A program made the translations under genes and the position numbers. Below the pieces are notes generated by a model. The model saw only the letters and a program-made list of their open reading frames with translations, searched no databases and had not been told where the DNA came from. A stretch of DNA of 64,000 nt, taken from Engraulis encrasicolus (Eukaryota > Chordata > Actinopteri > Clupeiformes > Engraulidae). Positions 53,974 to 64,000 of the stretch are shown here, piece after piece; the stretch's first letter is position 1, and every line of letters begins with the position of its first letter. Location of the stretch: contig NC_085876.1 of NCBI RefSeq assembly GCF_034702125.1, positions 6,700,364 through 6,764,363 on the forward strand, in the 5' to 3' direction.

Positions 53974-54214
53974 TTCAAAAAAGGGAAAAATCCAGGCAAC
54001 TCCAGGTGAAAAAGAGGAAGTCCATTAAAAATTTATTGTCGTAGGGCTAAAACATGATTAAAAAAGCCAACATGTTTTGACCGCACTGGTCTTCATCAGG
54101 GCTTTGTCATCAGGACAAGGAGCTTAATCATGTTTTAGCCCTACAACTATAAAGGCTTTTTAATGGACTTCCTCTTTTTCACCTGGAGTTGCCTGGATTT
54201 TTCCCTTTTTTGAA
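53974..54214. mobile_element. Foldback element, 241 bp
   Basis: Arms 53974-54062 and 54123-54214 are near-perfect inverted copies beginning TTCAAAAAAGGGAAAAATCC. The 60-bp loop contains ATGTTTTGACCGCACTGGTC and TTCATCAGGG. Confidence 0.9.
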
Positions 54215-55040
54215 TTGAACTGATCCCCTTCATCCAAGAGCACCCAACAAATATACTTTAAGAAGATACTGCGACTTGTTTGAGCTACCAGCCATTTTGT
54301 GTTTTGCCACACCATAAATAACTGAATTGACGCGCTTAAGCATCATTGGCACGGAATGTTAGGATCTGAAATTACGCGTTAATGCGTCACTGGCATCAGG
54401 TAAGATAAGGTCAACTTAACCAGGTTTACAACTGAACAAGTTGCATGGAATACCCCCTGGTCTGGAATACACCCCACATGTTCTAAGACTGGCGTGATGT
54501 CATGTCACACATGAAGCGTAAAAGGTAATGAGCCTGCTGCCTCTTTGCATCACAGCAGCTACTTATCGAAAAGGGCTTGGGTGATAAAATGTATTATTAT
54601 TCTTTTTTTTCATTAAATAAAAAAAACCTTTTTTATTCTATTTTTTGTTTTTATCCCCAATACATTGATCAAAATAAACAGTAATCATTTACTTCATAGT
54701 CATATGTTGTTGTTTTTTTAATTTATTTATAATAATAGAGTTTGATCTGAATCTGTCTGAATCCAGCTGGGTGTTTATCCCAGTGTGTGTGTGTCTCTGT
54801 GTGTGTGTGGGTGCATGTGTATTTTGGTGGACCTCTTCTCTTCAGAGAATATAAGGGACCCCACCTTTTTAAGAGTAGCTTCATTAGAAACAGCGCTGTT
54901 CAACAGAACAGATTTAGGCGAATGAAGACAAGTCAGGTCTTCAATGAGGAGTTCATAGACTTGCCCCTTGGACAAGGCGAGAGGCAATTCTCCTTGCAGT
55001 TGTTTGTTCCTCCTCAAACATTATCTCTCCCAACAGGCTT

Positions 55041-55046
55041 TTTATT
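55041..55046 (-). terminator. Candidate poly(A) signal of mgat1
   Basis: AATAAA on the minus strand, about 210 nt after the mgat1 stop codon. Another lies further on near 54725. Confidence 0.5.
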
Positions 55047-55253
55047 ATACTCTCACGGTGTCTGCTGCCACTAAGAGTCTCTGACTGCTTTTGTTTCTCT
55101 TTGGTTTTGAGAGGCGATAACTCCACTCTGAGGTCCATTTGTCACGCCTGTTGCCATGCCAACAAGCCAAACAAAAAACAAAAACAAATAAACAACAAAA
55201 ATAACCCAATCCCAGTCTTTTGTCCACCGCTACCCCTCCCCCCCAATCCTCTC

Positions 55254-57763
55254 TCAGCTCCAGCTGGTGTCATATTTAGTCCAGCCATCAGGAGGCGCTA
55301 AGAAGATCCTGCGACCGCGAGACATGAAGCTGACCACGCCCCTGTAGCCCGCCCGCGGGACCCCCGACTTGAGGTCGTCCATGACGCCCAGACTCCGCGC
55401 CAGCGCCTTGAAGCTGTCCCGACTGGAGTACTGCACGCGGAAGGGGCCCGCGCCCTTCAAGCTGCCGCTGTGCAGTTCCTCCACCTTGACCAAGGGGGCG
55501 CTGTACACCTCCTTGACGAAGTTCTCGTCGTAGCGCTTCCTCTCCAGGTAGGAGAGGTCGCGCTTGGTGAAAGGCACGAATTCAGTGTTGAGCTTGATGT
55601 AGCGCAGGTACTGGTCGAAGAACTGGCCCAGGCTCACGCCCTTGCGGCCGAACGTGATTGTACGTGAGATTTCGGGCCGCACGCATGAGCGGTCGCGCCG
55701 CTGCTCCGGCTGCCGCATCCAGTCGTCCCAGAAGGCTTTGGGCCACTTGGGCTCCAGTTCATTCCACATCTCCTTCATCAGCATCCAGCCCAGGCCTGGG
55801 AAGAAGTCGGTGCGGTACAGGAGGTCCGCCCGGCCCGGGTCCACCAGGCCGTCGCGCCCGTTGTCGTTCCAGGCGGAGACGCACCACAGGGTCGGGTCCG
55901 TGCGCAGGAACGGGTGGAGGGCGCGGAAGTACTCAAAGAAGTCAGACGCCACCTGCAGGAAAGGAAAAGGCAAAGGGAGTCAGGGGAGACAGAAGTCAGG
56001 GGAGACAGAAGAAGACCAAGAGGAGGGGGACACAACTTGGGGTATCACCTAAAATGCACATCAATGACTGCCTTCAAAAACACATCTAAAAACAAAACTG
56101 CTACACGGCTCACCCAGATTAGATTCTGGTTAGATTAGATTAGATTAGATTAGATTAGATTAGATTGGATTAGAACCAGATTAGATTAGATTCTGGCCAG
56201 GGTCCTTTGCCAACCCTTCCACCCCCCACACCCCTCACCTCACCCCAATGTTACCATCCCATTTGGTAAACACCATGATACCTGAGGTATTCCAAAAATC
56301 AACACAAGATTCTATTTGGGAAGTTACTTATTGGTTATAGATCAGGCACAAAATGAAAAGGCATGCTAGGAGTAGCAAGAACCAGCAAAAAAAAAAACCC
56401 AGCAAAAAAACAGATTTTTGGCAACTTTGGAAGTGATGGTCTGCCAAACACCAAGGACTGCTGCTTTATCAATGCAGAACAGCCAAACGGTACAAACGGT
56501 TCAAATGATGCTGGCTCTGGACCAATGCCTCCCTTGAGAATGATGGCACCCAAGTCTTCCAAGTTGTTGCTTTATCTAAGGCAGAGCAAGCTGGGTGGAG
56601 AAGAGGGGTGGGGAAGGGTGTGTGTGTGTGTGTGTGTGTGTGGGGGGGGTGTTGCTCTGGTTCGCATACATACAGGATGGGCTGGGGGATTGTAGGGAGG
56701 GCTGACCTAAACTACATAATGTGTCTTTGGGCAATTTCACATTGTACTGAGCAGCACAGCATCTCTTTGCCAAACATCATTGGACAAATGACTGTTGTTC
56801 AAGATAATAGTCTTTTAGTGCAGTGCACAAACATTGACAGAAATGTCACCGACTTCATGTCTAGGTTCCCTCATCGGTATAATTCGGTTCATTTACTTTT
56901 CGTTTTCAGAGACTCTCGGAGCAAGTTAACAGGGTCAACCACATATGCCACTTTCACAATAAGCATTAAGCTGTGAGCTGGAATGAAACTGACCATCTTT
57001 CACATGCAAGGCTTTCTGGGGCATTTCAAAAGGACAAAAGGGCAGCCGTGGTCTAATGGTTGGGAAGTAGGTTTAGGGACCCTAACCAGTAGCTAATGGT
57101 TTAAGTGATTTGGGGCCGCCATGGCTATGTAATAGATGAGACTGTGGATGTCATCAGGGTAACATTATGTTGCCCTTCATTAGCCACTATTCTACATCGT
57201 TTTCATCACGCAACATTCTACTCAGTACTGAACCGTATGGAAATGCGTGTTGGTGCCGGTGTCGGACCGAAACCAGTTCGGCACTGGCACAGCCCTGGTC
57301 AGAAAGAGGTATAATTGGGGTCAGAGGGGTTACATCCAATACCCCCCCCCCACCTTCTGTGGCCGTGGAGCTAATCTGATTGGATAAATGTGCTAATCTG
57401 TGTAACATGCTGAGATTACAGCTGTCAGTCAGGAGGAAAACCCCCCACAAACCTCATCTGCTAACCACCACCACAACCACTTATTAGGCAACACACACAG
57501 GCACGCACGGACACACAGGCATGCACGGACACACCAGCACACGGACACATTTGCTAACCATTTAGAGCTCATTATAACCTTCACTCACAGACAGACACAC
57601 AGACACAGACACAGACACAGACACAGACACAGACACACACACACACACACACACAGGTCTCAACTATGCTTTCACACAAAAGCATTGATTTTTTTTTGCA
57701 TTCAACTGTTTATAGTTGTACATTCACTAGCACACACAGACTTGCAGAATTGTTTTGTGTCTG

Positions 57764-57846
<83 letters not shown>

Positions 57847-59391
57847 TCAAAGCAGACAGAAGTCAGGCAGGGGACTGTGGGCCTAGGGGGGCGCGATATA
57901 CAACGTTAGCGGTTAGCCGCCACTTGCTAGGCTACCCCCTGTGGGACGTTCCCTCTGTTAGCTTGTTGTTGCCAAACAGGCCAGGCCTGCTGGGGCTACG
58001 GAGACCACTACGACACTAGAGCTCTCCCAGACACAGATCTGACAAGCCAGTCTGCACCACAAACACACACACTGTGCAGGGACTACTGACACCACTACTA
58101 CACAAATGACAAGAGCTGTTCCATATAGTTTTCTGACAAGATAGTGTGCACCACAAAGACACAAAAAAATCATAAAATGCTTATCATATACAGTATGAAG
58201 AACCAGGGTGTGAGTTGCAGGGAGGGGGTGTCGTTCCCCCGTCTAGTTTTCTCTTGGGTTTATGTGACATTCGCACATTTATGCTGTAACTTAATTGTAA
58301 TAATGCAACTACTGTGTACATTAATGTAAAATACCTCCACAACTGTTTTTGGACAAATCTCACCCTGTATACAAGGATTGTATGTGTAATGGGAAGCATG
58401 CTGCGTATGTGCAGTGTCTGGCCAAGAGCCTTCCAACAACACTCATCGATGGGGAAACTTGGGGCAGCCTGACATATCTCAAGAGAACATTCTGGACTAC
58501 CATAAAAGATGCCAAACCATCTGGATTAACAACAAGCTATCATTACAGTCACACCTCTGATATCTAACCGACAACTTCTCACGCCTACTGTCACACACCC
58601 TTGGCAAGGCAGACATTGAATATGGCAGACAATCCTAAGACATTATGTTAAGTCAAGTTGCGTCAAATTACACTGAAAAGAATGGGCTATTTTTTGTGAA
58701 TGTTTGTCATGCTGCTGTGTCTGTTGTAGCCAGTTCCACTGATCATAATATAAGCTTATTATTGCGTAACACAAGTCTTTGACCCAACGCATCCGGTGTA
58801 GCCTCAGCATTGTGGAGTAAACAGTTTCTCATTTTCAGTATTACTCATCGCTATAAATATTTATAGGAATACTTGAGAATACAAAATGTTTTTGAGCAAA
58901 TTCACGTCGCTGCAAGATTGCTTCATGAACACAGATTACAACCTTAAAAATAATCACAGGTCCTCCTTTTTATTTGCAGAACGGGGTTCTTCTCTGCCGT
59001 TTGGTTTGCCCATTTCTCGAACTTTGATTCTCAAAGTACACAGGCAGCATTCTGACGCCATGGTTACTCATGCCTGCTGCTGCTACTCCAGAAGTGCTTA
59101 CATCACAAAGCTAATATGGCAACAGTCGTGAATCATCAGACCCCATACTAGTCACGTCACAAGGTTACGTAGAATGCTACTCCTACTTCAACTCAAGAGT
59201 GGGGGCGGGATGGTGATTGAATAACTAGATGAGCGGAGTTGAGTACCGGTAGTTGATATTGATGTGGCTTTGCATAATATTGACGACACTACACTACTGG
59301 GCATGTACAAGGTCCAGTGCTGGGCCTTTCCTGACTGTTTCTTTATGTCTTTTTTTTCTTCATATAAATGTCTGCGTTGTATGAATGCAAG

Positions 59392-59423
<32 letters not shown>

Positions 59424-62400
59424 GCGCGTGTGTGTGTGTGTGTGTGTAAAAGAGAGTGAGGGGGTGGGAGAGTGAGTCAATGAGTGAGCAGAGTGACAAA
59501 GTGTGCATGTCCAACTGTGTAAGTAAGTGCCTTTTGTGGAGAGTTCCCCTGTACTGAACCACTATTCTAACCCACTTCCCACTTGGCAGGTGGCTTGCTC
59601 CCGGCACAAGTCAGTGAGTGCAATGTCGGGTATGACATTTGGATTTAGAAAGAAAAAAGCGCTCAAGACATGAGTAATATAGTTGTCACATCATTCAATT
59701 TCACCTGATCTACCGCGCCGTTTGACAGGTGGCTTACGGCCATGGTCTCAGGTGAGAGAGCACACCAGCGAGTTGCCAGTTGACTAGACTGAGGAGAATG
59801 AAAAGATACAGTGAGGGGAAGTCCGGCAGCTTTTTATCGGCTCTTACCGCTTGAGGCTCAGTGGAGCACAGTAGCACCAGAGTGACAAATGTGTCATGGA
59901 GAAGCTGCGACATTTCACTCTGTCATGCGAGTAAAAGCAGAGAGTGCAAGGCCTGGCCACAGAACGATGAAGTCACTTGAGGTACATTCTTGCTTACTAA
60001 AGACACATTAATACAAGATAGTTATAACATGGTTATAATGCTAAACTTGCCGAAAGTGTGAAAACTTCACTCAGCCCCTATAAATCAGTGATAAATTGAG
60101 TGCAATGTCTTAAGTGTTACTGATGTCATTAGACATTAGAACAGCCACTATTAAATACCCAGAACTTTTGGGCGATGTCTGTCAGCTATATACGGTTAAG
60201 GCCTCTTTTGCATAACAAGAGTCTGGACTGCCTGGCTGACAGGTCTCAGGAGCTCAGCCTGCAACTACTGAACTCTTTGGACCAGGATGAATAAAAACTT
60301 TACAAAACACTTAATTTTCTTTGTTACTTAAAATACACATTAATAATGTGACATAGTTACAATGTTTAACTTGCTTATGGTGCGAAAAGTTCACTTCCCC
60401 CAATGGTGCTAAATTCAGTGCAGTGTCTGGCTAGCGTCTAAGTCTATCTTACCATTTCTATAACGTTTCCCTAAATCTCTGTAATTTCCCGACATCAGAA
60501 CGGACACTATTTACATGCTGGAAATAACCAGACTTCTGGGTCTTGTCTGTCAGTGATATAAGGCTACAGACCTTCTTTTGCATAATAAATGTCTTGCCTG
60601 CCTGGGTGACAGGTCTCAGCAGCCCAGCTGACATGAGCCCCTCACTTCACTGCAGCTTAAAACACTTCCTTATCAACCTGCACTTGAAAGCCTCCTCTCC
60701 TTCTCTGACACAGACATACAGGCACACAAACACAAACAAGCATGCACAGGCAGGCAAATGTGTATGCACACGCACACACACACACACACACAGCCATCAT
60801 CACCCACATCACGATTCTCACATGCAGTACACAGTGCACCGACGAAGGAAATTGCAGGCTGTATAACCTCCCACCTCATTTCCAAGGCAATCATGGTATG
60901 TTAACTCAGTTCAAGTTTCATGCTGGTGTTGATGAGAGTTTTCTATTGTAATGTTTCTTCAAATTGTCTTTCCATCTCACTGGGATGTTTAAAACGACAA
61001 CAATTATCTCAGAAATTACGTTGATCCCCATTATCTCACTAGGACCAAATTTAACACAATAAAATGACTTAACCAGTCTATGCAACATGCTGTCCGCGTC
61101 ATAATCACCATGCTGTTTTGTATTCACATTGGAGAAAATGTAAGTGGTGGACTATCCTTCTCTGATATGAGCTTAATTGCCCTGGCGTAAACACAGCCTA
61201 GCATTCCTGCTTGCATTAAACCCGGCGTTATGTCAAAATGATTTTCTCGTTTGCCTTTTCCACCATTAGTTGCTTCTCCACTGTGTAATAGCCCAGTGAC
61301 TGGCTACAACAGGCTAAGAACTGAAGTTGAAACATGGAATTTGTTTTAAGAGCAGAAGATTGGTCAATTTTTTCCCCAAACGTGTGCAGCACTATTGCCA
61401 CAACAAGCGAAGCCATTTCCAGTTGATGACAGCGCAATCTACAGTTACAGGCCATACTGTGAAACTGCTTTGGTGACCGGTTTGGGTTTGGCTTTGGAAA
61501 GTGGTGGGGACATTTCAATGGCAAATTGTCTTGGTGTGTTGTTTTTGCATTATATTTCTGGAAAAAGTGATGGGGACAAGCTCAAAAGTGGTATGGACAT
61601 GTCCTTTCCATCCACAGCTAAATTTACTCCCATGACAAGGTCTACAAGTATTGCGATAAAGGGTGATAGGAATGGCCCTTGGCCCACATGATCATCACTG
61701 TGCGGAGAGGCTGAGCATGCTGAAGAGCTGGCTTAAGGCCAGAGGTCAAAATCTTTTTTGTTTGTTTGTTTTTTATTTCTTTCTGGAGAAGCAGAACTTC
61801 AAGAGACTTGGAACAAAAGTCGAGTCAACTGGAGAGACCAAACCGGGTCACGGAATGCAGGAACTAAAAGTGAACTCCTGACCTTACTTTGATTTTCAGT
61901 TTCATTTTGTAAGCATATGGTAACACTTCTAGTTGACTCACACAAGAGTCTTTTTCCAAACAGCTATAGTTTCAGTGCAACAACCTACATATAGTTTGGA
62001 GAATATTTTGGATGGCTGTTCAATCAAATCAAACTCGGTAGGAATAACAAACTTTGCAGCATCACTGTTACTACTGCGGCTCAGTGGGCTAGCGCGCCAT
62101 ACCGTTACACTGGGGATATGGTTCGATTCCAGCCCAGGTCATTTCCCGATCCTTCCCCATCTCTCTCTCTCCCACTCATTTCCTATCACAATCTCCGACT
62201 GTCCTATCTCAATAGATATATATTTTTATATCACTGTTACCATGACAATACAATGCGATCTCACCTCCAAGTCGTCCTCCACAATGACCACCGTGTCGTA
62301 GCCGAGGGTGTTGAAGACCTGGTTGAGGGCCCAGTGGTAGTGGCGGGCGATCTTGTAGTAGCCCTGGAACTTCCTGTGCTCCGGCCGCACGGCTATGTCG

Positions 62401-63137
62401 GCCAGATCCGGTTGGCTGATGTGCTTCACCTGGCTGCCGTAGGAGCCAATGACGCGCGCCGTCTCGACGTGGCCGCAGTCCTGGCTGACGATGATCGGGT
62501 GCAGCTCGGCGGAGGGCCGGTACTGGATGAGCTTGTCCAGGCTCCTGCGGACGGTGACCCGGTCGCAGGCGATGACGAGGATCGGGATGACCGGCTGCGG
62601 CTCTGACTTGGGGCCGGCCAAGTCCCCATCGCCCTTCTCCTTCAGGACCTCGTTGTTCTCGATGGCCTCAGGTTTGTGTTCGTCGGGCGGGTCTGGGTAA
62701 AGCGGCTTGTGCGGGTCTTCTTGTTTCTGCTGTTGCTGCTGCTCGGCTGCGCTGTTGGGCTTCTGAGGACGTGGAGCAGGGGGTTTGTTCTGCTCCTCGT
62801 TCCTCAGCTCCTTCTCCAGCTGTTCCGAGCCCCTCTTCTCAGACTCCTTCTGCTGTTCCCATAGCGACCGGTGAGTTTGGATTTGTTTTAGAAGCTTCTT
62901 CTGGGTCTCCAGCTCGGACTCGACCTCCTCAGCCAATCGGATCACCTCCCCGGCCAGGTTAGACCCGCCCTTCCCCTTCCCCATCCCCCACTCCTCCCCT
63001 CCCCCCGGCTCTGCCCCGCCACCTCCCCCCAGTCGACCAATGGGAGGCCGGCCCCAGAGGAAGAGGAGGAGCAAGGCGTTCCAGGCGACGAATAGGAAGG
63101 CTCCACACAGGATGAGTGAGCCTCTCTTGCGCAGCAT
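55254..63137 (-). CDS. mgat1: Alpha-1,3-mannosyl-glycoprotein 2-beta-N-acetylglucosaminyltransferase (GnT-I)
   Basis: Two coding exons (minus strand): 63137-62265 and 55952-55254, giving 523 aa (human: 445). GnT-I adds the first GlcNAc to Man5GlcNAc2 in the medial Golgi, opening the hybrid/complex N-glycan pathway. It is a type II protein: membrane anchor about residues 8-28 (LILCGAFLFVAWNALLLLFLW). The stem is long, Glu/Lys/Gln rich and partly coiled coil, with Gly-rich (36-58) and Q5 (133-137) stretches. The catalytic domain runs from about 183 (VIPILVIACDR). The metal-binding EDD is at 287-289, two residues before the intron. LLYRTDFFPGLGWML, PKWPKAFWDDWMR and GVMDDLKSGVPRAGYRG identify the family. 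The ATG at 63137 is preferred over 63155 by its Kozak context and the mammalian N terminus. The exon begins at 63178 after CTGCAG, so a non-coding exon lies further upstream. Confidence 0.96.
56129..56175. repeat. (GATTA)n pentanucleotide repeat
   Basis: About nine GATTA units with one variant, just downstream of mgat1 exon 2 acceptor in the intron. Confidence 0.9.
56618..56641. repeat. (TG)n microsatellite
   Basis: Short TG array followed by a G run. Confidence 0.85.
57040..57100 (+). mobile_element. SINE head fragment
   Basis: GGCAGCCGTGGTCTAATGGT resembles the tRNA-derived head of fish SINEs; no box B or body follows. Tentative. Confidence 0.4.
57570..57655. repeat. (ACAGAC)n/(CA)n microsatellite
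   Basis: ACAGAC units followed by CA units. Confidence 0.9.
57764..57842. repeat. (CA)n microsatellite
   Basis: About 39 uninterrupted CA units. Confidence 0.95.
59394..59447. repeat. (TG)n microsatellite
   Basis: TG array with a CGTGTGCGCG interruption. Confidence 0.9.
59995..60635. repeat. Diverged tandem duplication, units about 270-310 bp
   Basis: About 59995-60262 and 60325-60635 share ordered blocks: ACACATTAAT, ATAATG...AACTTGC, GAAAACTTCACT-like, ACATTAGAACAG/ACATCAGAACGG, TCTGTCAG, CTTTTGCATAA, TGACAGGTCTCAG. In the mgat1 intron. Confidence 0.8.
62082..62218 (+). mobile_element. tRNA-derived SINE, second family
   Basis: Head GGCTCAGTGGGCTAGCGCGC, box B ATGGTTCGATTCCAGCC, body GTCATTTCCCGATCCTTCCC, tail CTCCCACTCATTTCCTATC and ACTGTCCTATCTCAATA. 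It ends about 45 bp from the mgat1 exon 1 donor. Confidence 0.85.
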
Positions 63138-63178
63138 GGCCCAGTGGCACCACATCAGGGAGAGCAGGGAGGAACAAA
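63138..63178 (-). other. mgat1 5' UTR part of the first coding exon
   Basis: From the splice acceptor (CTGCAG, AG at 63179-63180) to the ATG at 63137. It contains an upstream in-frame ATG at 63155 in a weak context. Confidence 0.7.
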
Positions 63179-63183
63179 CTGCA

Positions 63184-63192
63184 GGAGGGAGA

Positions 63193-63280
<88 letters not shown>

Positions 63281-63300
63281 CGGAGAGACAGAGAGAGGGG
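63184..63300. repeat. (GA)n array forming the mgat1 acceptor pyrimidine tract
   Basis: On the transcribed strand this is (TC)n, about 100 nt long, ending 4-6 nt from the acceptor. Confidence 0.95.
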
Positions 63301-64000
63301 AAGAGAGAAAAAGACACATGCATTAGAATGGCTCGTAAGAACCGTGCCAGTGTCCTGTCGATATGCCCTACGCTTCCAGCTGAGCTTTAAAGCCAGTACA
63401 AAACACTACAGTGGTGCCCAGAGTGATTAGGGTTTGGGCTACAGCTATATTAGGGTTTGGGCTGCAGCCATGTTAACAGTCTATTTGGAGCTCATCTCGA
63501 CAGAACACTGGCTTAACAAGAGAAATACTGTCGAAACTCCTTCCGCTCTTCAGTCCTACGGATCAAGGGGAACTCAAAACAAAGGGAGGAGAAAAAAAGA
63601 CCACAAATTGGAACATGTTGGACATGAGGAACCACTCAGGAATCCTGATTGAGAACAAATGCACAAAACACGGAGGATAAACAGCACAAAATCAGGCTAA
63701 CACAGAGCACAAGGGTGGGTGTGTCTGGGTGGAGTGTGTGGGAAGGCAGTGGAGGAAAGGTGGAGGAGTTACCAAACATAAGCACCTGGACCCACAGACA
63801 CAGAGTCAGGCGTTCAACTCAGACTGACTAAACAGATGAGAGGCATCATCTGGTTCAGCTGGTAGCCCATGACGGTCACATGATTACAGTGGCAGTGGAG
63901 CATGAAAACCAAAAGCATGTCCTCCTCCCGAACCCCACTGCTCACGCTCCACTACAGATCTCAAACACTACATGTACTGACTTAGACTTAGACTTATGTT
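63301..64000 (-). other. mgat1 5' intron (partial)
   Basis: Upstream of the first coding exon on the minus strand; presumed intron sequence. No exon, promoter or other gene was recognised before the window ends. Confidence 0.5.

Larger units (their letters stand above)
50401..54900. other. Intergenic between convergent ddx39b and mgat1
   Basis: No gene recognised. It holds a CCAAT-containing tandem (52268-52369), a foldback element (53974-54214) and AT-rich sequence. The open frames present are short and without motifs. Confidence 0.6.

Overview
The window is vertebrate nuclear DNA, almost certainly from a teleost fish. It has intron-rich genes with canonical GT/AG splice sites, very dense CA/TG and GA/CT microsatellites, several copies of tRNA-derived SINEs, and hAT-like and Tc1-like DNA transposons. 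All products match vertebrate proteins. The species cannot be named from the sequence alone.

Six protein-coding genes can be assembled exon by exon with intact reading frames. (1) sh3bp5l, minus strand, 13655 to 4238, 7 coding exons, 520 aa, a SH3BP5-family RAB11 exchange factor. (2) gtf2h4, minus strand, 35043 to 14631, 13 coding exons, 464 aa, the p52 subunit of TFIIH. (3) A TNF-superfamily cytokine of TNF/lymphotoxin-alpha type, plus strand, 30674 to 33361, 4 exons, 250 aa, nested antisense inside the 9.5-kb intron 3 of gtf2h4. (4) polr1h (znrd1), minus strand, 39154 to 37431, 4 coding exons, 118 aa. (5) ddx39b (UAP56/BAT1), plus strand, 40001 to 49718, 10 coding exons, 437 aa, head to head with polr1h. 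(6) mgat1, minus strand, 63137 to 55254, 2 coding exons, 523 aa. The 5' end of mgat1 lies beyond the window. In mammals gtf2h4, polr1h, ddx39b and TNF/LTA all lie in the MHC, so this is a compact remnant of MHC class I/III synteny joined to sh3bp5l and mgat1.

Layout: 1-4237 is intergenic, with microsatellites and a 1.5-kb non-autonomous hAT element with a perfect 8-bp target duplication. 4238-13655 is sh3bp5l, with a ~1-kb foldback element in intron 3. 13656-14630 holds the sh3bp5l 5' region and the gtf2h4 3' UTR. 14631-35043 is gtf2h4, whose introns carry SINEs, a 1.6-kb palindromic Tc1 derivative and the TNF-like gene. 35044-37430 holds nested transposons. 37431-50400 is the polr1h/ddx39b divergent pair. 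50400-55253 is a convergent intergenic region with no gene seen. 55254-64000 is mgat1 and its 5' intron.

The most unusual pattern is a set of decayed, near-parent copies of exon ends in introns, most of them still carrying the 5' splice site. They occur in sh3bp5l (two copies of the exon 5 end), gtf2h4 (three of the exon 4 end, one of the exon 5 end) and possibly ddx39b (one fragment of exon 9). Two transcribed giant palindromes, and microsatellites lying directly against splice sites, are the other notable features.
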